Source: a virus
IMG/VR virus record: IMGVR_UViG_3300010160_000240
Span: 1 to 22,688 of that record
Direction: 5' to 3' (one strand)
Length of the DNA: 22,688 nt
Shown here piece by piece: positions 5,107 through 13,559 of this stretch. A program made the position numbers and the translations under genes. The notes beneath the pieces were generated by a model. That model ran no database searches. It was not told the DNA's origin and was given only the letters and a program-made list of their open reading frames with translations. Every line of letters starts with the position of its first letter. Position 1 is the first letter of the stretch.

Positions 5107-5649
5107 TCAAAGGCGAGAGCCAGTAGATGTGTCGTATGTGCCATCATAAGACCAATAAGATATTGGGGTGATTGAAAAAGACGAAGCGCCTCCACTTGTT
5201 CCGTAGAATGTCATGCCTTCAAAGTCAAATGATTGTTCATAACCAGAATAATTTTGGGAAGTTATTGCAAGCCCCCCACCACCACCATCATCGTATAGTG
5301 CGGATATTTGGTAATCTGGAACAATCAAGTTACCATATGAATAGAATTGTCCACCACCGTACCAAGAGCCATTGATCGAGTTTAACGAGGAAGATGACAA
5401 AATTGTCCAGCTTGGATTACATACAATATCTTTTTCTTCTAATGCAGAGTTCTCCAAAACAATGCTAAAGGTTAGGGTTGAATCATCTTGGCCTGTGTAA
5501 GACCCGGTTATCGAGAATGAGCGCAACACCCAATACATTTTCATTGAATCTTCTACGCTTGCGGCTGTAAAACTAGATGCGCCACCCGAAAAGACTGGAA
5601 GGCAAAACGGAAAATAACCGCTGTAGCTAGCGTGTAATACTTTACCCAT
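5107..5649 (-). CDS. Hypothetical Gly/Ser/Tyr-rich virion protein, 180 aa
   Basis: I do not recognise the family. The 180 residues are unusually rich in S, G and Y, with a glycine run (YDDGGGGGLAI around 118-128), few lysines and no membrane segment. The alternation of aromatic and small polar residues suggests beta structure, as in tail-tip or fibre-accessory proteins. It sits between the giant fibre-like gene and the lysis cluster, a usual place for fibre tips, chaperones or receptor-binding accessories. ATG 5649 is preceded by AAAGACATCCT, not a recognisable Shine-Dalgarno, and an intercistronic hairpin lies just upstream. The role is inferred from position only. Confidence 0.6.
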   Translation of the reverse strand: MGKVLHASYSGYFPFCLPVFSGGASSFTAASVEDSMKMYWVLRSFSITGSYTGQDDSTLTFSIVLENSALEEKDIVCNPSWTILSSSSLNSINGSWYGGGQFYSYGNLIVPDYQISALYDDGGGGGLAITSQNYSGYEQSFDFEGMTFYGTSGGASSFSITPISYWSYDGTYDTSTGSRL

Positions 5650-5658
5650 AGGATGTCT

Positions 5659-5676
5659 TTAGGGCATCAGCCCCAA
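5659..5676 (-). promoter_or_regulatory. Intercistronic hairpin between fibre gene and next gene
   Basis: TTGGGGC-TGAT-GCCCTAA forms a seven-pair stem (one G-T) with a four-base loop, four bases after the fibre-gene stop and ten bases before the next ATG. No T-run follows, so it is not an intrinsic terminator. It might modulate initiation or protect mRNA ends. Confidence 0.35.
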
Positions 5677-5679
5677 GGC

Positions 5680-8600
5680 TTATTCTAAAACTCGCTTGGC
5701 GAGGCTGACCGTGGCCTGTGCGACAACTTGTTCATTCGTTCCGTCAGTCTCAAACACTTCCATCAGAATATCCTTTTGGGTTGCTGTGGACAGGATGGCG
5801 TTAGCTGAGGCAGTTGTGATGTTAAAGGTTAGGTCTAACTGATTTCTTTGTAACTGTAAGGATTGTGGTATGGGAGGCTTGGGGAAAATAATTGCTGGGT
5901 TATTTGTAAAGCCATAACCCCTATCCAAAACATTGATATTTTGCAACTGCCCATTCTGTATTGTCGGATTATCTAATCTAACACCAAGTCCAGTTGCGTC
6001 TTGTATTGTTGCGCTATAATTGTTGCTGGTATAATAAGAGCCAGCACAAGTGATAGAAATAGAGGAAATAATAGACCCCGCTGGCGTTGGGACAGAAATG
6101 GCTGGTGCTGAAGTATATCCTTCGCCGCTTTCGACAATTACATAGTTACCGCTAAGGTTGTTATCAACAATATAATTTACCTTGGCGGTCTGTCCTCCAA
6201 CGGGGGCTGTGCCAACCGTGGCCTCGTATGTTCCCGGTGCATACCCAGCCCCCATAGTCGTTATGGCTACTGACGAAAGCAAGCCATTAGGTGCGTCTGG
6301 GCTTGGTGCGGTAACAATAGGCACAGAGGTATATCCTGCACCAGCATTGACTATCTGAAATACATATTTTGATTCTGATTCTTTAATAAGATTTGCAACT
6401 GCATTTCCCCCCGATTGTGGGCTTTGTTGGATTTGCAATGAGTAGGCTTGTCCAACCTTATATCCGTTGGGACTATTTTGCAATTCAAGGGTATTTAAGA
6501 ATCCAGACTCTAATCTCCTATCTGGGTCTGGTGCTGTGGCAACTTGCGTTGTTTGATAGCCAAAGCCGGGGTTTTCAATAACTACGCTTACAGACCCAGA
6601 GCTAGATTGCGTGAACAGAACAGAGGCTTGCCCTCCGTCTATTGGGCTGGTCGGAACAGAAAGAGAGAATGATTGCCCTATGGAATATCCTTGAGGTTGA
6701 GTTAAAACAGAAACACTTTTTACTTGCCCACTAATAAAGTTTGGTGCTGGGGCGGTTACAATAGGAGCAGAGGTGTATCCGCTACCACCACCTACAACTA
6801 CAATTTGAGATTTTGTCCCCCCCCTACTCACAATTAAATCTATTTGTGCCGCCGTTCCGGAGGCGGGGGATTGCACAGAACAGCTATATGTCCCATCTGA
6901 ATACGAGGCTGGCGCATTAAGCAGGGTGGCAGAACGAACTAGGCCAAGAGTTTGAACGGTTTGAAATCCAATGTTTACGCTTTTTGTGTATCCAACTCCA
7001 CCGCTTCCTAGCAGATATTGAACAGAGGCTGGGCCGGGTCGAGTTGTAATAGAGGCGGGTTGCGAGAAGGGCGAATCAATAAATCCAAGATTGAAAGTAG
7101 CTGGCATAGTATAGACAGTTGCCCCACTATACTCAAAGATAACTGGGTCGCTGGTTAGTGTGCCTAACTCAACAATATCAAACCCCTCTCTATATGTGGA
7201 TGGATACCCCGCCCCTGCATCTAATAGCCTAAACTCTGGCGTAAATCTGCCTCCTCCAAAGTCTTGAAAGCCAAATTCTGAGCCGTTAACGCCTATATCT
7301 ACAACAGCTACTTGATACGATGTGTCTCTAGGCGGGATTACAATTTCCATAACTGCGTATCGGGTCGGAGCAAAATTCCTATTTTTTGGAACAATGGCAA
7401 CTCGTGCGCTTTTGCCAGCAAATTTTTCGTGTTGTGGGTTGGCATATTGATCTGGGGTATTTCTAATGGTGCTTAAAATTTGCTTGCTGGTAGGCGTTGC
7501 GTTTATATTCAAAAGTCTTTGGGGATTTATTGTCCCAATAATTGCAACGCCGTACATAAGCACAGGCGTTCCACGGGGAAAATATGTGGCGTATGCCTCT
7601 GATGTAATTTGACCGCCGCTGGGCAAGCCAGAAGATTCTGCTGGTCTAAATACTCTGGTTTGCTGGGGATCAAATATTGACCCAGTTACAACAACCCCAA
7701 TATTATTTAATAATTGTGTGCCATACCTAATAACTTTTGCGGTATTCCTCCGAAGTTCTGCTTTATCGTTGCCTCTTGAACTGAAATTCTGATTGAGGCC
7801 TCCAAATCTGCCACCATCCCGCCCCAGCCCACCAGTAATAAATTTACACATATCGGGGAAAATGCCCGACCCATTCCCAAACCTAACATTAAGGCCGCCA
7901 AGATTGATCTTTGTTGCGGTTTCAGAAAAGGTGGTTACTGGAGTTCTAATCATTCTCCCAAATTCGCCACCTCCAACAATAGTTTTATCAACAACGCTAG
8001 AGTACCATGCATTTACATCAGTCGTTTGACCTTCACTAAACCCCACCCTTGCAACAGGCAAGAACGCTAGAATATCGTCGTGCGATACGGTTGGAGTGGT
8101 TGTTGTAGAATATCCATATCCCACATCAGTAATCGTGGTTCTCCATAAAGTACCCGACCCAGTATATGCTATTGAGGCAACTGGTCTTTTGGATGTCGGG
8201 GGTGTTTGTGCACCATCTGGGTCGCTAAATATAAGAGAGGTTTCGTTTGTGTTTACTCCCTTACACCCCAGATCAACAATCCCTGTGCCAGTTGCATATA
8301 ACGATCTTGTTGGTCTAAAAAGCGTTACAGCCGGAGCGGAAAGATAACTAAACCCCCCGCTTGTAATTGTTACTGACTGAATAAATCCTCCGCTTGCTAC
8401 GACAGTTGCTACAGCAGTTCCCGGTGTTGGCGCATCAAGGGTGACGCTGGGTGCAGTTAAATAGTTAGTTCCTCCATTAGTAATAGTTATTTTATTGATT
8501 GAGCCATTAAGTGAAGATGCAGTTGCCGCCGCCGAAGTTCCAGTTGTTGCGCTAAATACTAAATTAAATGGCCCAACTCCGTAACCAAAACCGCCAGTCA

Positions 8601-9363
8601 CGATTGATATTGTTGTAACTACGCCAGCCAATACTGTCGCAGTAAAAGTAGCTCCCGCAGTTGTAGGTGATGCTATATTTAGGCTGTATGTTCCGCTTGG
8701 ATAACCAGAACCTCTATTTACAATATCTAAATCAACAAGCTCACCGCCAAGTATGCCCGAGGAAAATGTTGCCGTTACTGTGGTTCGAAGTCCTTGTGCC
8801 AAATCTGGGTTAATCAATATTTGGTTTTCTGCAAACTCGTAGCTGTTAGCAATATTAACGCCACCAACGCCAGAATCTATATATCCAAGTGGCCTAGTAA
8901 TAATGCTGGGGGTTGGTATTACAAACCCCGCTGTAACACTTGCTGTGACTGGTGCAACATAATCAACATTTAATCCAAAGATTCCTGTTACTATTGGGAA
9001 AGTTGCTATGGAAGAAATCAGATTTGCGGTAACTGGCGTGTAGGTAAATATCCGAGCCGAACCAACTGTCCTAGATGCTGGTGATGTGACTATTGTTGCA
9101 GTAGCCCTAATCGTGCTGATCGGCTGTGTGCTTGCGGCTTGACCATCTGCTAATTTTAATGCTGAGGTTCCGAGTCTAGCCTTAAAAGAACTATCATCTG
9201 CTGGTTGCTTTGAGCTAACAACATTTTTAACCACTTGAAGAACGTTAATTTTTATATTTCTTTGTTCGTCGGAATAAATAGTTGGCTTTGTAATGGGAAT
9301 TGCACTTGCACCATCTAAGAATCTCCCACTCGCAACATCCAGAAATAGCTCTTGAGAGTTCAC
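5680..9363 (-). CDS. Giant repeat-rich tail fibre/adhesin-like protein, 1227 aa
   Basis: This is the largest gene here. Much of the protein is made of degenerate repeats with cores such as GGGSGYTSAPIVTAPAP, NAGAGYTSVPIVTAPSP, GYTSAPAISVPTP and NGGTNYLTAPSVTLDAP. I count at least eight recognisable copies at irregular spacing, from about residue 210 to 1150. Such GY(T/L)(S/T)AP beta-repeats are typical of long phage and marine-virus fibre or surface proteins. About residues 400-770 hold a non-repeat region (for example FGRMIRTPVTTF, and DKAELRRNTAKVIRYG) that may be an inserted domain. The C-terminus (LDLTFNITTASANAI onward) is a separate beta-like domain. The start is GTG with AAGGAACT upstream. 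Its place after the tape measure and tail-tip genes and before lysis fits a host-recognition fibre. No enzyme motif was seen. Confidence 0.75.
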   Translation of the reverse strand: MNSQELFLDVASGRFLDGASAIPITKPTIYSDEQRNIKINVLQVVKNVVSSKQPADDSSFKARLGTSALKLADGQAASTQPISTIRATATIVTSPASRTVGSARIFTYTPVTANLISSIATFPIVTGIFGLNVDYVAPVTASVTAGFVIPTPSIITRPLGYIDSGVGGVNIANSYEFAENQILINPDLAQGLRTTVTATFSSGILGGELVDLDIVNRGSGYPSGTYSLNIASPTTAGATFTATVLAGVVTTISIVTGGFGYGVGPFNLVFSATTGTSAAATASSLNGSINKITITNGGTNYLTAPSVTLDAPTPGTAVATVVASGGFIQSVTITSGGFSYLSAPAVTLFRPTRSLYATGTGIVDLGCKGVNTNETSLIFSDPDGAQTPPTSKRPVASIAYTGSGTLWRTTITDVGYGYSTTTTPTVSHDDILAFLPVARVGFSEGQTTDVNAWYSSVVDKTIVGGGEFGRMIRTPVTTFSETATKINLGGLNVRFGNGSGIFPDMCKFITGGLGRDGGRFGGLNQNFSSRGNDKAELRRNTAKVIRYGTQLLNNIGVVVTGSIFDPQQTRVFRPAESSGLPSGGQITSEAYATYFPRGTPVLMYGVAIIGTINPQRLLNINATPTSKQILSTIRNTPDQYANPQHEKFAGKSARVAIVPKNRNFAPTRYAVMEIVIPPRDTSYQVAVVDIGVNGSEFGFQDFGGGRFTPEFRLLDAGAGYPSTYREGFDIVELGTLTSDPVIFEYSGATVYTMPATFNLGFIDSPFSQPASITTRPGPASVQYLLGSGGVGYTKSVNIGFQTVQTLGLVRSATLLNAPASYSDGTYSCSVQSPASGTAAQIDLIVSRGGTKSQIVVVGGGSGYTSAPIVTAPAPNFISGQVKSVSVLTQPQGYSIGQSFSLSVPTSPIDGGQASVLFTQSSSGSVSVVIENPGFGYQTTQVATAPDPDRRLESGFLNTLELQNSPNGYKVGQAYSLQIQQSPQSGGNAVANLIKESESKYVFQIVNAGAGYTSVPIVTAPSPDAPNGLLSSVAITTMGAGYAPGTYEATVGTAPVGGQTAKVNYIVDNNLSGNYVIVESGEGYTSAPAISVPTPAGSIISSISITCAGSYYTSNNYSATIQDATGLGVRLDNPTIQNGQLQNINVLDRGYGFTNNPAIIFPKPPIPQSLQLQRNQLDLTFNITTASANAILSTATQKDILMEVFETDGTNEQVVAQATVSLAKRVLE

Positions 9364-9385
9364 TTTAGTCTAGTTCCTTGTCAAT

Positions 9386-9661
9386 TTACCTACCCAAGAC
9401 CGTGATTGTGTCGGGAGTTCCGTTGCTACATACCGTAAGGGTGATTTCTCTAAACCCAGCCACCCCTCCCCCAACATTTGCTCCTGCCGTAGCAGATATT
9501 ACATAGCTTCCATCAGTTACCTTGATTGTGATGTTGTCCCCAGCTATCGGGGTTCGTTGCTTTACGGCGGTCTCCATGTCGTGCAGATAGGTTTTTGTGA
9601 TAAGCCCATTATCGGCCAATATCGGAACGCCAACAAAGGATGTTCCTGTTCCATTTTTCAT
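9386..9661 (-). CDS. Small tail-associated protein, 91 aa
   Basis: This 91-residue protein was not recognised. It has a short polar N-terminus, a helix-like stretch containing LHDMETAVKQRTP at 27-39, then a beta-like domain with DNITIKVTDGSYVISA and a glycine-rich turn (GANVGGGVAG), ending in further strands. The form recalls small trimeric fibre or baseplate connector proteins. Its ATG overlaps the stop of the preceding gene as ATGA, so it is coupled to it, and the fibre gene follows 22 bases after its stop. It could be a short adapter linking the tail tip to the fibre; that is inference. Confidence 0.6.
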   Translation of the reverse strand: MKNGTGTSFVGVPILADNGLITKTYLHDMETAVKQRTPIAGDNITIKVTDGSYVISATAGANVGGGVAGFREITLTVCSNGTPDTITVLGR

Positions 9662-10320
9662 AGGATTGCTTGCATCTGACCCTTGGTTGCCGAGGCTCGC
9701 ACCCGATATAATCCGCCAGCCTTCTCAACGGACGAGCCAGTTATGTTTATTGCATTAACATCTATGCCAAAGCCGAAGACTGGGTATTGAACCGTGCCAA
9801 TTATGGCTGTTGTGCTTGGCTTGTTCCGAATGACTTGCACCTCTAGGTTGGCCACAAAAGCCCTCACTTGATTCTGTACGGCAGTTATATCTTCGCTTTG
9901 GCTGTTTGTCGTAATAGTGGCTGTTGGAGAAAGCCATTCGCACACATAGTTAATTGCGGCATCTAGGGCTGGTAGCTGAACAAACCCGCTCACGATCTCC
10001 TTTTGGTATTGGTAGCTTGTTTCTAGTACATAAAGAGAGTTGTCCCCAGTACCGCCCTCTGCCGAAACTTCTAGTCGATAAAGCCCTGTGCCTGTATCCC
10101 CCGCTATGTGACTCATGTTTCTACGAACAACTCGGAAGTTGCCCGGAGGCTGGTCTGGCACTCCGCTTAGATTTTCGTCTAGTGAAAAACTTGAACTAAG
10201 GGCAGAGAACGAGCCAACAACGGAAAACTGGAAGGACGAAATCCCATCACGCCCATTGTCTGTTGTGATGTCTGGTTCGTATTCAAAAGATGTAATGTTT
10301 GATAAAATTGTGGCTGACAT
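9658..10320 (-). CDS. Tail-tip/distal tail-like protein, 220 aa
   Basis: This 220-residue protein lies immediately after the tape measure gene, where distal tail and tail-tip proteins are encoded in siphovirus modules. No membrane segment is present. The N-terminal half is beta-rich with polar loops (for example FQFSVVGSFSALSSSFSLDE at 31-50). A middle helix (LPALDAAINYVCEWLSP) separates it from a C-terminal part with TAVQNQVRAFVANLEVQVIR. I do not see a diagnostic motif, so the role rests on position. ATG 10320 has a good ribosome site (AAGGAAAC). The stop overlaps the following gene by four bases. Confidence 0.6.
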   Translation of the reverse strand: MSATILSNITSFEYEPDITTDNGRDGISSFQFSVVGSFSALSSSFSLDENLSGVPDQPPGNFRVVRRNMSHIAGDTGTGLYRLEVSAEGGTGDNSLYVLETSYQYQKEIVSGFVQLPALDAAINYVCEWLSPTATITTNSQSEDITAVQNQVRAFVANLEVQVIRNKPSTTAIIGTVQYPVFGFGIDVNAINITGSSVEKAGGLYRVRASATKGQMQAIL

Positions 10321-10329
10321 ATTGTTTCC

Positions 10330-11784
10330 TTATTTTGCAACAGCGGCTGGTATTTTGCTTGAGAGTGCTTCGATTGCTTTAAGCAGGGCTGAAAATGCTT
10401 CTTCCTTGGGTGCTTTCACTCCTTTTGTTTCCATCCCAAAGGGCTTCCTCTGATCTTCAAATCTTTGAGCGGCGTTTGTTGCGGCCAGCTCGGCTGGGTT
10501 CACGCCAGTTCGTTGTCCTTGAATCTGCTCCATAAGACTAGGAGCATTTGCGGCCGCTTGTTGGGCGGCGAGCTTCTCTCTGTCTCTTTGCTGCCCAACT
10601 CGCATTGGCCCAAGCGATCCTCCCTGAACTTCAGTTCCTGTAAGCTGATCTGCGGTGCGAGCGTTTTCAGTCTTTAGCTCTCTCTCTCGCCTTTTTGTGG
10701 CCGTGGCCATCGCTTGCCTACCCGCTGGGGTTGCTCCAAGTACTCCCCCAACCGCCTCTCTTGCGGTTTCTTTCTTTTGTTTGTTTTCATCTCTAGTCCT
10801 TACCGCATCTCTTAAAAGTCTTGAGAATTTTCTATCATCAGCATCGCTCTCCATCCTAATCTTTTCGTCTAGGTTGTAGCGCTCTTCCCTATAAATTCTT
10901 TTATTGTTATCTATCTTTCTCTGCACTCGTTCTTGCTCTGTCTTTTTCTCTCTTGCCTCTGATTGGTTCGCCAACTTTTGTTCTGCATCAAAAACCATTT
11001 TATCAAACTTGATCTGTTCCTCCGCGCTTTTCTTGGATTGTCTATCTAGCTCTGCCCCTCGGTCTCTTGCAAACTTTGATGCACTTGCGCTACTAAACTC
11101 CTCTCGGGCTTGTGGGTCTTTTATGCTTTCTTGGAATTTCTGCCTTTCCCTATATTGTTGGCTAATTTCCTCTAGCTTTTTCCCTTCTTCATCTAGCCCA
11201 GACAACCTTTCTTCGTTTATGTTCTGGCTTATCATTCCAGCCGCAAGCTCTAAATCCCTTAGTCGTTGTTGCGATTGCTGTAATTCTTCGATGGATTTTC
11301 TTGTTCCAGTTATACCAGCAATAAAGTTCTTAAGTGGGCTTCGGTCTAGCTCGGCCAATGTTTCGGTTATCGATGATATGTTTGCCTCTAGTCCTTTGAC
11401 TTGTGATTGAGCCTCGGCAAGACTGATCGCACCACCCGCATTGTCTATGTCTTGAAATGCCTTAGATGCGGATTGGGCAACCCCCCTTGCAATCTCTCCC
11501 ATCTTTTCAATTTGATCTGTAAAGATTTTAACAGAACCAACTGCGACAGCCCCGACAAGAGATTTTCCTATAATGTGGGCAAGACTATCAGCCGCCCCAG
11601 CCGCTACATCTGCCCCAGTTCGTGCCTCTGCTAGTGTTCGGCTGAAATTGCTAAATGCTCCCCTTGCTTTCTCCCCACTTATATGAAGTCTTTTAACTGC
11701 ATTTGCCGTATCGTTGACGGCCTTGTCTGCTCCTCTGTTGTCCCCTCGAACCCTAAGCATTAGTTCTTGTGATGCGTCTGCCAT
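10330..11784 (-). CDS. Short tail tape measure protein, 484 aa
   Basis: The protein is mostly helical and highly charged, with long coiled-coil stretches from about residue 150 to 430 rich in E, K, R, Q and A (for example QQSQQRLRDLELAAGM). A hydrophobic alanine/glycine segment lies at about 62-85 (AAGAADSLAHIIGKSLVGAV). These are the marks of tape measure proteins, which set tail length and later pass through the membrane. At 484 residues it is short; using the general rule of roughly 0.15 nm per residue, the tail would be near 70 nm. It lies downstream of the frameshifting chaperone, with one gene between, and upstream of tail-tip genes, as expected. ATG 11784 follows the previous stop by one base and has AGGG upstream. 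Confidence 0.75.
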   Translation of the reverse strand: MADASQELMLRVRGDNRGADKAVNDTANAVKRLHISGEKARGAFSNFSRTLAEARTGADVAAGAADSLAHIIGKSLVGAVAVGSVKIFTDQIEKMGEIARGVAQSASKAFQDIDNAGGAISLAEAQSQVKGLEANISSITETLAELDRSPLKNFIAGITGTRKSIEELQQSQQRLRDLELAAGMISQNINEERLSGLDEEGKKLEEISQQYRERQKFQESIKDPQAREEFSSASASKFARDRGAELDRQSKKSAEEQIKFDKMVFDAEQKLANQSEAREKKTEQERVQRKIDNNKRIYREERYNLDEKIRMESDADDRKFSRLLRDAVRTRDENKQKKETAREAVGGVLGATPAGRQAMATATKRRERELKTENARTADQLTGTEVQGGSLGPMRVGQQRDREKLAAQQAAANAPSLMEQIQGQRTGVNPAELAATNAAQRFEDQRKPFGMETKGVKAPKEEAFSALLKAIEALSSKIPAAVAK

Positions 11785-11785
11785 A

Positions 11786-12571
11786 TTACAACCCTATCTT
11801 GTCACTTGATTCTTTGTTTTTTCTTCCAAGATATACATTCATGTCTTTCATAACTTTCTGTACTGCCTCAGCAAGTCCGGGGCCACCGATCTTAACCGCC
11901 CCAGATATGGCTCTCTTCCTTACTGGATAAAATCTAGTGTCCTTATCGCCGGCACGATTAAAAATAATGCCTTCCATCAATGCTTTTTTGTTGTCTGCTT
12001 TTGTTCCCCCACCAAGCCTCATTATTGCTTGCTTGCTATAATCACCCCTTGTAAGAGACGCTTTCTTGCCAAATACGGAGGCCGCCGCCGCCCATCCGTT
12101 CCTTATATAGTTAACAGACCGCTTGCGACCAGCTACGAGCCTTCTTGCTAGATGGCCAATCGTGGTTGGTTTTCCACCCATTCCAAGCCCACCCACCCCA
12201 ATTTTCGTTTTCCCAAGAGTTGCAAGCCCTCTATTTTTAAGCAACCAATTTACTAGCTTGTATGTTCCAGCATAGCTTTCGTTTCTTGCAAAAAATTTCT
12301 TGGTTTCTCCAATTTTGCGTTTTATGATTTTACCATTCTTACCAACTCCGATAGGCTTATAGATGCCCTTGGTTTTTACAGAAGAAACAATGCGCTCTAG
12401 TTCAGAAGCTATTTGTGCTGAGTTACTTCGGTATGTTGTCCCAATGGCTGTAATTGCTACATCGCCAAGTTTGCTATTGATAACATCGGCCATATTCTTT
12501 CGGCTTACACTTTGATATTGTTGTAGTTTATGAGCAAATTGAGCTTGGTTCAAAAGGTCAATCGTTATCAT
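11786..12571 (-). CDS. Basic tail-module protein of unknown role, 261 aa
   Basis: This 261-residue, strongly basic protein lies between the tail chaperone and the tape measure, which are more commonly adjacent. The first 60 residues look helical (LNQAQFAHKLQQYQSVSRKN). The middle is lysine/glycine-rich (YKPIGVGKNGKIIKRKIGET, and IGVGGLGMGGKP). The C-terminus again looks helical (LAEAVQKVMKDMNVYLGRKN). I do not recognise the family. Candidates are a minor tail or tape-measure-associated protein; a virion DNA-contacting protein is also possible given the charge. The ATG at 12571 has a clear GGAGAG ribosome site inside the end of the frameshift extension, which stops four bases earlier. Confidence 0.65.
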   Translation of the reverse strand: MITIDLLNQAQFAHKLQQYQSVSRKNMADVINSKLGDVAITAIGTTYRSNSAQIASELERIVSSVKTKGIYKPIGVGKNGKIIKRKIGETKKFFARNESYAGTYKLVNWLLKNRGLATLGKTKIGVGGLGMGGKPTTIGHLARRLVAGRKRSVNYIRNGWAAAASVFGKKASLTRGDYSKQAIMRLGGGTKADNKKALMEGIIFNRAGDKDTRFYPVRKRAISGAVKIGGPGLAEAVQKVMKDMNVYLGRKNKESSDKIGL

Positions 12572-12574
12572 ATA

Positions 12575-12781
12575 TCATTTCTCTCCGTCAAGAATAGTAT
12601 CTATAATGCTATTAGCACCAACGCTTTGTCTCCTAACCTCGAAGCCTTTGTTGATCATAATGGCGTGTTCAATTTGGCCGATCTGACATTCGGATAGTTC
12701 CCAAATAATATAGTCTCTTTCCCACCCAAACTCCTTTGCAAAAAGCCAGACGGTAGAAGCTATCCCGGCTGGCCTTATTGT
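12575..12781 (-). CDS. Frameshift extension (gpT-like part) of the tail assembly chaperone
   Basis: This frame has no convincing start of its own but is open from inside the 3' end of the chaperone gene, one base back, to a TGA at 12577-12575. After a -1 slip on CCCAAAA, translation continues TIRPAGIASTVWLFAKEFGW, then ERDYIIWELSECQIGQIEHA and on to ILDGEK. That adds 68 residues to the first 126, giving a 194-residue fusion. The W..AKEFGW.RDYI..L.....Q..A pattern resembles the T part of lambda G/GT-type chaperones, which binds the tape measure or tail tube during tail assembly. The short product alone is made by normal termination. The downstream ribosome site for the basic protein is embedded in its end. 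Confidence 0.8.
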   Translation of the reverse strand, partial: TIRPAGIASTVWLFAKEFGWERDYIIWELSECQIGQIEHAIMINKGFEVRRQSVGANSIIDTILDGEK

Positions 12782-12787
12782 TTTGGG
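12742..12787 (-). promoter_or_regulatory. Programmed -1 frameshift signal: CCCAAAA slippery site plus hairpin
   Basis: The heptamer C CCA AAA (12787-12781) fits X XXY YYZ in the chaperone frame (GAC CCA AAA). Four bases later a hairpin can form: AAGGCCAG (12776-12769) pairs with CTGGCTTT (12749-12742), with one G-T pair. It continues after a single mismatch with CGG/CCG and, past two unpaired bases on one side, TAG/CTA around a CTT loop. The zero-frame stop TAA lies just past the slippery site. Confidence 0.82.
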
Positions 12788-13158
12788 TCTGAATCTCCTC
12801 CACCCGTAGTCACCCTAGAATCGGCAATCTCTTTGAAGGTTTCTTCTACAATCCTAACCGCCTCTGTGAAGTCCTCCTCCTTGAATGAATCTGCCCAATC
12901 AAGAACCGCACCCCGAAACTTTGCCTTGTCCCAGCCTAGCGAGATTAGTTTCGTCCTATCATTGACCAAGGCAAATAGGGTTGACCAAATAAAGAACTCG
13001 GTTGAATCAGAATCTTCCCTAACTTGCCCCAAGATGATCCTGTGCCCAAGGCTGAACTTGTTTAGCTTCTGTCCCTTAAAGGTCTTTTCTGTCATCACAA
13101 AAGATTTGTCGAGGGATTTGTTTATGATCTCTTCATCGTTTACTAAGTCGTGGTTCAT
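12775..13158 (-). CDS. Tail assembly chaperone, short form (gpG-like)
   Basis: This is the zero-frame product of 127 residues ending GGGDSDPKQ. It is acidic and mostly helical (for example AKFRGAVLDWADSFKEEDFT at 79-98, then EAVRIVEETFKEIA) and has a flexible tail carrying the slippery site. The features match the first part of G/GT-type chaperones: location downstream of the tail tube genes and upstream of the tape measure, a glycine-rich C-terminal linker, and a second frame that continues. In such systems the short form is made in large excess over the fusion, and the ratio matters for tail assembly. ATG 13158 overlaps the stop of the preceding gene as ATGA and has no strong ribosome site, so it is probably coupled. 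Confidence 0.8.
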   Translation of the reverse strand: MNHDLVNDEEIINKSLDKSFVMTEKTFKGQKLNKFSLGHRIILGQVREDSDSTEFFIWSTLFALVNDRTKLISLGWDKAKFRGAVLDWADSFKEEDFTEAVRIVEETFKEIADSRVTTGGGDSDPKQ

Positions 13159-13541
13159 AGGTATTTGCTCAACTTTCTGCGAAGTTCTGGTGAGGCCGAT
13201 TTGCTAATTAGTAGTGTTGCCTTGCCAAACTGCTTTCTCACTAAAGGAGTTGCGTTGTTCATCGCATCTAATAGACGCTCACGATTCTCTAGAACGGCTC
13301 GGCAATAGGCCAAGGGGTCATCTAGGTTTGTGATTGCACCCCAGCCCTTTTCCCATAGGTCAATGATTCGCCCACCCGTACCATCTGGAAGGTCGTTAAA
13401 GAAGAATGTAACGCTCCGCTTGTTGCCGTTGTCTGCATCCTCGATAACAGCCATAGGCTCTGTCTCTCGAAAGGGGATGCCAAAGGTGGCGAGAACCGAG
13501 GCTAGTTTGATGTTGCGTGTATAAAGGATTTTTTCTTGCAT
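13155..13541 (-). CDS. Hypothetical tail-module protein, 128 aa
   Basis: I do not recognise this 128-residue protein. It begins with a possible strand-helix unit (KILYTRNIKLASVLATFGIP), followed by SVTFFFNDLPDGTGGRIIDL at 43-62, then a helical, basic C-terminal half ending RRKLSKYL. The gene sits between the tail tube-like genes and the chaperone, a place often used for a small tail-completion or chaperone-accessory protein. The ATG at 13541 is preceded by AAGAAATCCTT with no standard Shine-Dalgarno. The end overlaps the chaperone start by four bases, so its translation probably sets chaperone output. Confidence 0.58.
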   Translation of the reverse strand: MQEKILYTRNIKLASVLATFGIPFRETEPMAVIEDADNGNKRSVTFFFNDLPDGTGGRIIDLWEKGWGAITNLDDPLAYCRAVLENRERLLDAMNNATPLVRKQFGKATLLISKSASPELRRKLSKYL

Positions 13542-13559
13542 AAGGATTTCTTGGGTGAA

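Noticed and set aside
10904-11410. Plus-strand 168-codon frame opposite the tape measure
   Set aside because: It is serine/leucine/cysteine-rich as expected for the antisense of a K/E/R/Q-rich coiled coil; there is no ribosome site and no other plus-strand gene is present.
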